7,132 bases of DNA from JOPF136 sp035272605 (GCA_035272605.1 DATEQM010000190.1:1-7132); one strand, 5' to 3'. Shown: positions 1 to 6,802, counted from the first letter of the stretch. A program made the numbers and translations. Notes: generated by a model from the letters alone, not told the origin.

Positions 1-33
1 TTTGAGGCCACTCCGCGGCGCAAAAACTGGACT

Positions 34-1986
34 GTGAAAACACCCTGCCTGAAGTGCGGACTGATTCACGACGAGCCCACCGCCATCTGTGACGGCTACG
101 CCGGGATCGATCCCGACGAAACCGCCGGAGACAGCAAGAAACAAGCCGCCGCGCGCATCCGCGCCGTGCTGGCCGCCGTGCCCATCGAGTCGCGCCGCCC
201 GGGACGCGCCCGCGCCGCGGCTGCCGGCGCTGGCGCCAGCGCCTCCGAGTCCACCGCGGCGATGCGTGCCGCAGGTGCGGGACCCGCACAGGCGGATCCC
301 GCCATGGCGGGACCAGCGGAAGTGCCCGAATGGCGCCGCGAAGTTTCGGAGCGGCTGGAAACCTACCGCAACCGCCGCGCACGCCAATCCCGCCAAGCCG
401 GGACCACCAACCAAACGATCCTGGGGTTCCGGGTGCACTCGAAAACGGATAGCCTGGAACAAGCAGAAGAAATGCAGGCAGCGCCCGCCGCCGAAGCAGC
501 CTCCATCGAGGGCGCGGTCGAAACCCAAGCAGCTGTCGAGGCGGCAGTTCCCGCCGCCGAACCGATGGCCGCCGCAAGCGTGGCCGCGGGTGCCGTGGCC
601 AGCGAGCCGGCTGCCGTGACGAGCGCTGCAAGAAACGCCCAGCGCGTCTACGCGCCGGACGAAACCGACCTGACGGCATCGCTTTCCGAACACGCCTTTG
701 CCGCTGCCGTTGAATCGACGGAGAGCGATACGGAAGCTCCGGAAAACATGTCTATTGCTGAAGAGAATGCCCCGTCCTCCCTGCCCATGGCGGCGGAGCC
801 TGCCGTCGTGCTGGCCGATTCCGCAACGCTCGAGGTGCATGCGGATCCGGAAGAGCAGCCCCTGAGGATAGAGGACGACGAAGAGACGGCTCGCCTGTCG
901 CCCGCAGCCTCCGCGCAGATTTCCGCCCTCGCCGCGCCTGCCCCGGCCACGAACGTGCGAGATTCGGGGCCGGCAGCCGAACAACCAGCGATGGATTCCG
1001 CACCCCTGGCTGTCATTCCCGCGATCGACAAGGACTACTGGCGCGGCGTTCCTGGAGTAGGGCCCGACGCAGGAACGATGAGTCGCGAGTCGAACCCGGA
1101 AACGGAAGAATTGGAGTGCGGCTCACTCACCTCGGGCTTCGAATCTCCCGTCGCCGGCATCGAAGAAGTCATGGAGGAAGAACTCGTGCCGGCCGAGGAA
1201 GTGGAAAGCGCCTCCCTGCCTGGCGAGAACGGTGAGCCTCCCCTTCATCCCGCGACCGCTGAGCCTTCCCAGCCGACCACAGAAGAGGCGCCCCTGTTGC
1301 CCGCGGCCATTGAGGAGCCGGCCACCGAGGCCCTGGCCGCGGCGGAAAACACCAGCGATCTGCTTTCCCCCGACGCGCTCGAGACGCCCGAAACAGAAGT
1401 GGACAGCCGCCGCGCGGCCCTGCGGACCGCCTCGCGCCCGCAACCCGGAACCGTTCCGGAGCGCATGGAAATCAGCGTGCCCCAACCCGTGTTCGATTTC
1501 TCGGCGGCCAGCCAGGAAAACGAGCAACCGCAGGACGACTCGTTGCCGGTGGCTGACCTTCGCGAGCGCCGCCGCGCGGCCCTGCTGGATGCCACCCTGG
1601 TCGGTGTCTCCATCGCCGGCTTCTTTTTCGCCTTTCATCTGGCCGGCGGCGAGTTCTCCTTTTCGCGCGTCGGCGCTGCCGTGGGCGTTGCGGCCGCCTT
1701 TTTGATCTACGCGCAGTACATTCTGCTTTTCACCCTGGTGGGAGGCGCGACGCCGGGCATGGTGTTGCGCGGCCTGCGCGTGGTCTGCTTCGATGGAAGG
1801 CCGCCTGCCACCGTCGAACTCGCCTGGCGCGCGTTCGGCTACCTGCTGTCCGCCGCTGCGGGAATGATCGGCTTCCTCTGGTCCACCTGGGATGAGCACG
1901 GACTGAGCTGGCATGACCGCATCTCGCAGACCTACATCACCTACGTCGAGCCGGAGGGCGAGCCGGTGATTGCCACCGTGCACTAG
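34..1986 (+). CDS. RDD-family membrane protein with N-terminal Cys motif and long Ala/Glu/Pro-rich region
   Basis: The C-terminal ~130 residues form an RDD domain. It has R514 and D519 at the start of a first hydrophobic helix (about 516-537), a second helix (about 546-569), the motif GATPG-x4-GLRVV at 571-584, a third hydrophobic stretch (about 601-616) and a closing HDRISQT at 627-633. RDD proteins sit in the inner membrane; most have no assigned function. The N-terminus has C5-x2-C8-x10-C19, possibly a small metal-binding knuckle. Residues about 55-505 are Ala/Glu/Pro/Ser-rich and probably disordered, apart from a basic helical piece at 97-118 (PEWRREVSERLETYRNRR) and a stretch near 465-500 (ERMEISVPQPVFDFS) that may be docking motifs. 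The length is far above a minimal RDD protein (about 150 residues). The GTG start is uncertain: no clear ribosome binding site precedes it and the frame stays open to the left edge, so the gene may begin outside the window. The RDD assignment is firm; the function is unknown. Confidence 0.85.
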   Translation: MKTPCLKCGLIHDEPTAICDGYAGIDPDETAGDSKKQAAARIRAVLAAVPIESRRPGRARAAAAGAGASASESTAAMRAAGAGPAQADPAMAGPAEVPEWRREVSERLETYRNRRARQSRQAGTTNQTILGFRVHSKTDSLEQAEEMQAAPAAEAASIEGAVETQAAVEAAVPAAEPMAAASVAAGAVASEPAAVTSAARNAQRVYAPDETDLTASLSEHAFAAAVESTESDTEAPENMSIAEENAPSSLPMAAEPAVVLADSATLEVHADPEEQPLRIEDDEETARLSPAASAQISALAAPAPATNVRDSGPAAEQPAMDSAPLAVIPAIDKDYWRGVPGVGPDAGTMSRESNPETEELECGSLTSGFESPVAGIEEVMEEELVPAEEVESASLPGENGEPPLHPATAEPSQPTTEEAPLLPAAIEEPATEALAAAENTSDLLSPDALETPETEVDSRRAALRTASRPQPGTVPERMEISVPQPVFDFSAASQENEQPQDDSLPVADLRERRRAALLDATLVGVSIAGFFFAFHLAGGEFSFSRVGAAVGVAAAFLIYAQYILLFTLVGGATPGMVLRGLRVVCFDGRPPATVELAWRAFGYLLSAAAGMIGFLWSTWDEHGLSWHDRISQTYITYVEPEGEPVIATVH

Positions 1987-2037
1987 CGCCTGCTCCTCCA
2001 GCCGGGGATTCTGGGCGCCCTGCCGGCCGCCGGAAAG

Positions 2038-2046
2038 TGCTATACT
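2038..2046 (+). promoter_or_regulatory. Possible extended -10 promoter for the S41-like gene
   Basis: TGCTATACT is a TG-n extended -10 followed by a near-consensus TATACT hexamer, standing out in GC-rich surroundings. No convincing -35 box lies 17 bp upstream, as is usual for extended -10 promoters. Transcription would start near 2053, leaving a leader of about 15 nt that carries the purine-rich GAGAGAG (2058-2064) just before the ATG at 2068. This would let the S41/deacetylase pair be transcribed separately from the RDD gene, whose stop is 81 bp upstream. Confidence 0.4.
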
Positions 2047-2067
2047 TCGAGTTTTACGAGAGAGCCC

Positions 2068-3306
2068 ATGAACCGCGCCACTCGCATCCTGGTAATCTCC
2101 CTCTCCGCCGTGGTGCTGCTCTACGCCGGCTTCGGCTATGCGCTGGCGCGCACCTCAGAGGACGCCACCTACCGCTCCCTCGGCGTCTTCAGCGAAGTGT
2201 TGCAGCGCGTCGAGCAGGACTACGTGGAGGAGCCGAACATGCCCCTGGTGGCGCGCGGGGCCATGCACGGGCTGGTCGAATCTCTCGACTCGCAATCCGG
2301 CTACATGAGCGCCCGCGAATACCAGGATTACCAGACCCGCGTGAAGGCCCACGCGCGCGGCGACATCGGCGTGGTGCTTTCCAAGCGCTTCGGCTACTTG
2401 CTGGTGCTCACCACGCTGCCGGATAGCCCGGCCCAGAAGGCCGGCCTTTCCACCGGCGATATTCTGGAAACCATCGGCGGTTTCTCCACCCGCGACATTT
2501 CCATCCGCCAGGCCCAGTTGCTGATCGAGGGCGAACCGGGCAGCATCGTGAAGATCCGGGAGGTGCAGCATGGCGGCACGGAATCGCACGATCTGGAAAT
2601 AACGCGCGCCGCCCTCGATCCGCCTCACCTGCTCGCCGATAAACTCGAGGACGACATTGCCTACATCCGTGTGCCTGCCTTCACCGCGGGGCGCGCGGCG
2701 GAGATCCGGGAGAAGCTGGCCGAGTTCTCGCGCCGCGGCCTGCACAAGCTCGTGCTGGACCTGCGTGGCTGCGCTTCCGGCAGCGTGACGGAAGCGATCG
2801 CAACCGCCAACCTTTTCCTGAAAGGCGGCACCATCACCACGCTGCGCGGCCAGACCGTCCCCCAAAAGGAGTTCACCGCCGACCCGCAGAAGACGGTGTG
2901 GACCGGTCCGGTGACCGTGCTCATCTCCGCCAACACCGCGGGGCCTGCGGAAATCCTGGCTGCCGCGCTGGCGGAGGACCGTGCCGCGCCCACCGTCGGC
3001 GAGCACACCTTCGGCAGCGCCTCCGAGCAAAGCGTGATTCCGCTGGAAGATGGCGGCGCGCTCATCCTCACCACCGCTCTTTATCACGATCCCTCGGGGA
3101 AGGCCCTGAACGAGACAGGCGTAAAGCCTTCGGTCGAAGTGGCCAGCACCGCGGATGAAGCCACGGAGGCGAAGGATGGTGGGGTGGTGGAGGCTCCGAG
3201 TAACGGCGCGCCCGCGTTCCCGCTGCGTGTCCACGACGACCCGGTCCTGCGAAAAGCGATTGATCTGCTCCGCAGCCAGCCCGCGGCCGTGGGAAAAGCC
3301 GCCTAG
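2068..3306 (+). CDS. S41-family (CtpA/Prc-like) PDZ protein, probably catalytically inactive
   Basis: The layout is that of carboxy-terminal processing peptidases. A signal peptide or membrane anchor lies at about 6-27, followed by the N-terminal helical region with SLDSQSGYM at 72-80 (family form: sLDphS.yl), a PDZ domain at about 97-175 and the S41 core at about 195-350. The length (412 aa) is normal for the family. The active site is not conserved. Against the family pattern SASASEI...FGKG, this protein reads TAGPAEI...FGSA, so the nucleophilic Ser is Gly292 and the Lys base, 25 residues later, is Ser317. The oxyanion-hole motif LRxNPGG reads LRGCASG (232-238). The rest of the core is intact with no frameshift, which points to a maintained pseudopeptidase in the periplasm that may bind peptide C-termini through its PDZ domain. 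The ATG at 2068 is supported by GAGAGAG upstream. It is probably co-transcribed with the deacetylase gene 66 bp downstream. Family assignment is firm; loss of activity is inferred from the substitutions. Confidence 0.9.
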   Translation: MNRATRILVISLSAVVLLYAGFGYALARTSEDATYRSLGVFSEVLQRVEQDYVEEPNMPLVARGAMHGLVESLDSQSGYMSAREYQDYQTRVKAHARGDIGVVLSKRFGYLLVLTTLPDSPAQKAGLSTGDILETIGGFSTRDISIRQAQLLIEGEPGSIVKIREVQHGGTESHDLEITRAALDPPHLLADKLEDDIAYIRVPAFTAGRAAEIREKLAEFSRRGLHKLVLDLRGCASGSVTEAIATANLFLKGGTITTLRGQTVPQKEFTADPQKTVWTGPVTVLISANTAGPAEILAAALAEDRAAPTVGEHTFGSASEQSVIPLEDGGALILTTALYHDPSGKALNETGVKPSVEVASTADEATEAKDGGVVEAPSNGAPAFPLRVHDDPVLRKAIDLLRSQPAAVGKAA

Positions 3307-3372
3307 CTCCCAAACCGCCGTCTGGACTCTCTTCCTCTTGCTGCCGCTCTCTTCGCAGAACCCGCCCAGACG

Positions 3373-4479
3373 ATGCGCCCCACAATGCCATTGACCCGTC
3401 AAATCTTCGCTTTGTTTCTCGCCGGAGTGCTGCTCCTCGGCCTCGCCGCCTGCCGGCGCAAAGCGCCACCGGTGACCGACCCCAACCAACTGGCTGCTGA
3501 TTTTGCCGCAACGGCGCGCGGCGCAGCTGGAGCGGAATCCGCCATCCGCATCGTGCCTGCCGCCGAGTCCCGAGAGCGCGGGCTCACGCGCGTGCTCGTC
3601 TCGCTGCCCGACTCCGCGCGGCTGAGCGCCGTGGAAACCGTGTGGCGCAGCGCCGCGGCCGAGCGCGGACTGACGCTCGATCCACGAGACGCGGGAGCAG
3701 CCGTCGCAGCCTTTGCGGTCCGTGCCGGTGGACAGCCGCTGCTCGAGCTGGAGGTGTTTCAGGCAGGCGAGGCGGCGGCGCCCGGCGCTCCCCAGCGCGG
3801 GCACAATCGTCCCGAACTGGCCGTCATCGTGGACGATCTCGGCTATGACTTGGCGGCGGCGCGTGCCGTGTTCGCGCTTCCCGCGAGGGTGAGCGTGGCC
3901 GTGTTGCCGAACCTGCCGGAGTCGTCGGCCATAGCGGAAGAGGCCCATCGTCGCGGCATTGAGGTGCTGCTCCACCTGCCCATGGAATCGCTCGGCGCGG
4001 AAGACACGGCGGAAAAAGTCGAATTGCGCGTGGGAGAGCCCGCGGCGGAAGTCAGCCGAGTGCTCGACCAGATGCTCTCGACCGTGCCCCACGCCGTCGG
4101 GGTGAACAATCACCAGGGCTCGCGGGCCACCGCCGACGCGGGGCTGATGGCAGCTCTCGCGGAGGCGCTGCGTGCCCGCGGACTTTTCTTCATCGATAGC
4201 CGGACCTCCGCGGCGACACGCGCGCTCGATGCCGCGCGGCGCGCCGGAGTTCCCGCAGCGGCGCGCAACGTCTTTCTGGACGACGACGAGCAGGCCGGAG
4301 CCGTCCGCCGGCAACTGGAGCGCGCCGAACACTTGGCGCGCGAGCAGGGTTGGTGCGTGGCCATTGGCCATCCGCACGGCGTCACGCTCGATGTGCTGGC
4401 GGACGCGCTGCCGGAGGTGGAAGCACGTGGAATCAGGCTGGTGTCCGCGTCGGAGATCATCCGCATCGCTCCGCAGTAG
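3373..4479 (+). CDS. Lipoprotein of the divergent polysaccharide deacetylase family (YibQ-like, PF04748)
   Basis: Residues about 147-367 carry the hallmarks of this family: IVDDLGYD (152-159), EVLLHLPME (197-205), GVNNHQGS (243-250), GLFFIDSRTS (270-279), NVFLDDD and AIGHPHGVTL (330-339). The paired Asp, the NNH and the GHP motif supply the likely metal and active-site ligands, and none is missing. These proteins resemble NodB-type deacetylases and are thought to act on envelope glycans, but their substrate is not well established. The N-terminus is a lipoprotein signal: basic n-region, hydrophobic stretch, lipobox LAAC with C27 as the lipidated residue. Residues about 30-140 form an extra domain that I do not recognise. 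The start could be ATG 3373 or ATG 3385; neither has a visible ribosome binding site and both leave a usable signal peptide. The gene is in the same reading frame as the S41-like gene upstream. A ctpA-yibQ neighbourhood is common in bacteria and supports an envelope role. Confidence 0.88.
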   Translation: MRPTMPLTRQIFALFLAGVLLLGLAACRRKAPPVTDPNQLAADFAATARGAAGAESAIRIVPAAESRERGLTRVLVSLPDSARLSAVETVWRSAAAERGLTLDPRDAGAAVAAFAVRAGGQPLLELEVFQAGEAAAPGAPQRGHNRPELAVIVDDLGYDLAAARAVFALPARVSVAVLPNLPESSAIAEEAHRRGIEVLLHLPMESLGAEDTAEKVELRVGEPAAEVSRVLDQMLSTVPHAVGVNNHQGSRATADAGLMAALAEALRARGLFFIDSRTSAATRALDAARRAGVPAAARNVFLDDDEQAGAVRRQLERAEHLAREQGWCVAIGHPHGVTLDVLADALPEVEARGIRLVSASEIIRIAPQ

Positions 4480-4518
4480 CACGGCGCAGTGGCAGAGCCG
4501 TTCCGGCTGTGCTACTGC
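4473..4518. terminator. Inverted repeat covering both convergent stop codons; probable bidirectional terminator
   Basis: The arms GCAGTAGCAC (4473-4482) and GTGCTACTGC (4509-4518) are perfect 10-bp reverse complements. Between them lies a smaller hairpin, AGCCG-TTC-CGGCT (4496-4508). The left arm contains the stop codon of the deacetylase gene (4477-4479) and the right arm contains the stop codon of the oxidoreductase gene (complement of 4512-4514). No U-rich run follows on either strand, so this is not a textbook intrinsic terminator, but its position in a 32-bp gap between convergent genes fits that role. Confidence 0.55.
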
Positions 4519-5642
4519 AGCGTCTCGCGGACCAGCGCGGCAACTTCCTTCGCCAGCGGCCACGCCGCGGTCAATCCCGGCGATTCGATGCCGATGAGGT
4601 GGATGACGCAGGGGAGCTGAGGATCACGTTCGACCACGAAGTCGCTGGGCTCCTTGGCCGGCATCGCCTGACTGCCCGTAGGCGGCGCGAGCTTCGCGCG
4701 GATTCCCGAATAGGCCGGCCCCAAGTCCGCCTCTTCGAGTTCCGGCAATAGCGCACGGGCGCTGCGGGCGAACTCGGTGGTGGGGACGCGATCGCTCTCG
4801 TAGTCCGTCTTGCTGGCAACCGGGCGCGCCGTAGGGCCCAGAAGCAGGGTGCCCCAGAGCGTCTTGGTCAGATGCACGCCGAGGGAATACATTCCCGCCT
4901 CCGGCAGCGGATAGACGAGCGAGCGGATCAGATGCGCTTTCGCCGGAATCGCCTCGCAGTAATCTCCGCGCACGGGCTGGATGCGGTAGCGCGTGAACCC
5001 GGTGAGCGCGGCCACCTCGTCGGCGAACAACCCGGCGCAGTTCACCACGGCGCGGGCATCGATGGCGCCGCGCTCGCTGGTCACGCGCGCGCCCGCGCCG
5101 GCAGGCTCCAGCGCGGTGACCTTTGCGTGAGTCAGTAGATGCGCGCCGCGTTCGCCGGCCGCTCGGGCGTAGGCTTTCACCAGTTCGTCGCTCATCACCA
5201 GGCCGGAGCAAGGCACTTCGAGCGCGGCGCGGCCTTCCACGTGCGGCTCGCGCATGCGCAACGCCTGCCGGTCGATGATTTTCAGGCCGCCCACGCCGTT
5301 TTCCTGCCCGCGGCGGAGCAGCGCCTCGAGCTGCGGCTCGTCTCCCGTCGTCGTGGCCACGACGACCTTTCCCGTCCGCCGGTGCAGCACTCCGTGGGCC
5401 GCGCAGAACTCATAGGTCAGGCGATTGCCTTCCACACAGTGCCGCGACTTGCGGGAGCCGGGGGGATAGTAAATGCCGGAATGAATCACGCCGCTGTTGC
5501 GCGAACTCGCGCCCATGCCGAGCTGCGGCATTTCTTCCAGCAGAAAGACGTCTTCGTATGCAGCGGCGAGCTCCATGGCCACGGCGCAGCCCACCACGCC
5601 GCCGCCGATGATCACCACGCTCGCTGTGTCACGTCCGGCCAT
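4512..5642 (-). CDS. FAD-dependent oxidoreductase, L-2-hydroxyglutarate oxidase-like (DAO fold)
   Basis: The N-terminus holds a Rossmann dinucleotide-binding motif GGGVVG (13-18) with an acidic residue at the end of the second strand (E36/E37). Next comes SSRNSGVIHSGIYYPPGS (46-63), the block around the flavin seen in L-2-hydroxyglutarate dehydrogenases/oxidases such as LhgO. Further matches are the RTGKVVVAT block, VNCAGLFAD, QPVRGDYCE and LGVHLTKT-x4-LLLGPTA. The protein (376 aa) is shorter than E. coli LhgO (about 420 aa), and the C-terminal block reads HLIGIESPGLTA (348-359) where LhgO has NAPSPAATSA. The substrate may therefore be another 2-hydroxy acid or an amine, and 'LhgO' would be too specific. 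It is soluble and probably cytoplasmic. ATG 5642 lies 29 bp after the stop of the asparaginase-family gene on the same strand, consistent with an operon, though only a weak ribosome binding site is visible. FAD-oxidoreductase assignment is firm; the substrate is unsure. Confidence 0.88.
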   Translation of the reverse strand: MAGRDTASVVIIGGGVVGCAVAMELAAAYEDVFLLEEMPQLGMGASSRNSGVIHSGIYYPPGSRKSRHCVEGNRLTYEFCAAHGVLHRRTGKVVVATTTGDEPQLEALLRRGQENGVGGLKIIDRQALRMREPHVEGRAALEVPCSGLVMSDELVKAYARAAGERGAHLLTHAKVTALEPAGAGARVTSERGAIDARAVVNCAGLFADEVAALTGFTRYRIQPVRGDYCEAIPAKAHLIRSLVYPLPEAGMYSLGVHLTKTLWGTLLLGPTARPVASKTDYESDRVPTTEFARSARALLPELEEADLGPAYSGIRAKLAPPTGSQAMPAKEPSDFVVERDPQLPCVIHLIGIESPGLTAAWPLAKEVAALVRETLQ

Positions 5643-5671
5643 TCGCTTGGATTCGGAAAATCGCCCGGAGA

Positions 5672-6802
5672 CTACTCGATGACGCCGGCGCCGCCGAACA
5701 GAAAAGCGCAGTCCGCCAGTCGCGGGCCGTTGCCGTCGTCCACGGCGAACTGCGTGTTCTCTTTGCCCTTGTATTCCTTTTGCCAGAGCGAGGCGGCGCC
5801 GTAGTCGCCATTCTTGTTCAGGGCATAGAAGAGCAGATGAAACTGCCTCAGCTTGTCGATGCTGTCGTGGTAATTGTGGGCCACACGTTTGAGGGCCTCG
5901 AGGCAGGCGTCGGTGGGCGAAGCGCCACGGCGCATGGCTTCCACCACCGTGTGGCCGCCCGCGACCTTGATGTTTTCTTCTCCCTTGCCCGTGGAGCCCG
6001 CGGCGCCCACATCGTTATCCACGTAGAGGCCGGCGCCGATGACGGGCGAATCACCGACGCGTCCGGCGATTTTCCAGGAGAGGCCGGAGGTTGTGGTAGT
6101 GCCGGAAATGGCGCCCTGCGCATCCACGGCGAGGCAATTGATGGTGCCCGTGGGAGGGTGCAGCACAACGTCCTCGATGTGTTCGGCCCAGGCGCGCTTC
6201 TCCGGCGTGTCGAGCAAAGCGGCCAGGTCCTGTTTCCAATCCGGGCTATCGAGGCCGGGCCGCCAGTTCTTGCTGGTCTTCGCCTTCCAGGCCAGCCAGG
6301 CCAGGCGGGAGCGCTCGGTGAGAAGGTCCATGTCCTGGAAGCCCTGATCGACGGCAAACCTCCGGGCGCCTTCCCCCGCCAGCATGACGTGGTTGGTGCG
6401 CTCCATCACGGTGCGGGCAACGAGCGAAGGATTCTTGATTCTGCGGATGGCGGCCACGGAGCCCGCGCGGCGCGTGGGGCCGTGCATCACACTGGCGTCG
6501 AGTTCGACCTCGCCGTCTTCATTCGGGAGGCCGCCATAGCCGACCGAATCGTCGTTGGGATCGTCTTCGACCGCGGTGACCACGGCGAGCACGGCATCGA
6601 GGGTGTCGCCACCCTTTTGGAGCACGGCCATGCCGCGGTCCAGGTGTTTGAGGCCGTTCGTGCTGGAAAGAATCAGGGGCCGGGCGTGGCCACGAGCGCC
6701 CTGCGCGCCCGGCGGCGCGGCGCCGAGCATCCGCTTCGTCCCCGCGAGCATTCCCGTGCCCAGCGTGGTGAGAAAGAATCTTCTGCGCGTCCATTCCGCC
6801 AT
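5672..6802 (-). CDS. Tat-exported N4-(beta-N-acetylglucosaminyl)-L-asparaginase / isoaspartyl peptidase family Ntn hydrolase
   Basis: This is a threonine-nucleophile Ntn hydrolase of the asparaginase-2 family, closest in pattern to glycosylasparaginase. Such enzymes are made as a precursor that cuts itself before the Thr and then hydrolyse Asn-linked glycan or aspartyl-amide bonds. The predicted cut is between G219 and T220 (GTIN). T238, R248, D251 (in GRVGDSP), T271 and G272 (in GSTGKGE) have the same spacing from the nucleophile as in the bacterial glycosylasparaginase. The N-terminal half has DSVGYGGLPN (85-94) and the family block KNPSLVARTVMERT. TRRRFFLTT at 5-13, a short hydrophobic stretch and a following Ala-Ala look like a Tat signal peptide, so the enzyme is probably exported folded. 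Two departures from glycosylasparaginase are Gly instead of Asp before the nucleophile and no Trp in the N-terminal STW motif (here SSTNGL, 46-51). The start is fixed by a strong GGGAGGA site. Substrate could be glycoasparagine, beta-aspartyl peptide or asparagine. Confidence 0.9.
   Translation of the reverse strand: MAEWTRRRFFLTTLGTGMLAGTKRMLGAAPPGAQGARGHARPLILSSTNGLKHLDRGMAVLQKGGDTLDAVLAVVTAVEDDPNDDSVGYGGLPNEDGEVELDASVMHGPTRRAGSVAAIRRIKNPSLVARTVMERTNHVMLAGEGARRFAVDQGFQDMDLLTERSRLAWLAWKAKTSKNWRPGLDSPDWKQDLAALLDTPEKRAWAEHIEDVVLHPPTGTINCLAVDAQGAISGTTTTSGLSWKIAGRVGDSPVIGAGLYVDNDVGAAGSTGKGEENIKVAGGHTVVEAMRRGASPTDACLEALKRVAHNYHDSIDKLRQFHLLFYALNKNGDYGAASLWQKEYKGKENTQFAVDDGNGPRLADCAFLFGGAGVIE

Noticed and set aside
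154..1550. Ala/Glu/Pro-rich stretch of the RDD gene considered as a tandem repeat array.
   Set aside because: The composition is biased but no repeating unit of fixed length is visible at the DNA or protein level.
1123..1983. A 286-codon minus-strand open frame opposite the RDD gene.
   Set aside because: Same in-register antisense effect as above; Gly/Arg/His-rich translation with no recognisable motif, against a clear RDD domain on the plus strand.
2013..2020. The palindrome GGGCGCCC between the RDD and S41-like genes, considered as a terminator or operator.
   Set aside because: It is only 8 bp, has no loop or T-run, and such GC palindromes are expected by chance in this composition.
2155..4563. 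An 802-codon open frame on the minus strand, antisense to both the S41-like and deacetylase genes.
   Set aside because: It is in codon register with the sense genes, which share one frame. Antisense stops in that register need sense codons TTA, CTA or TCA, which are rare in GC-rich genes, so long open frames arise by chance. Its protein is rich in Arg/Gly/His, shows no domain, and crosses the convergent junction.
5139..5804. A 221-codon plus-strand open frame over the oxidoreductase gene and into the asparaginase-family gene.
   Set aside because: It overlaps two convincingly assigned minus-strand genes and its His/Ala/Arg-rich translation matches no family pattern.
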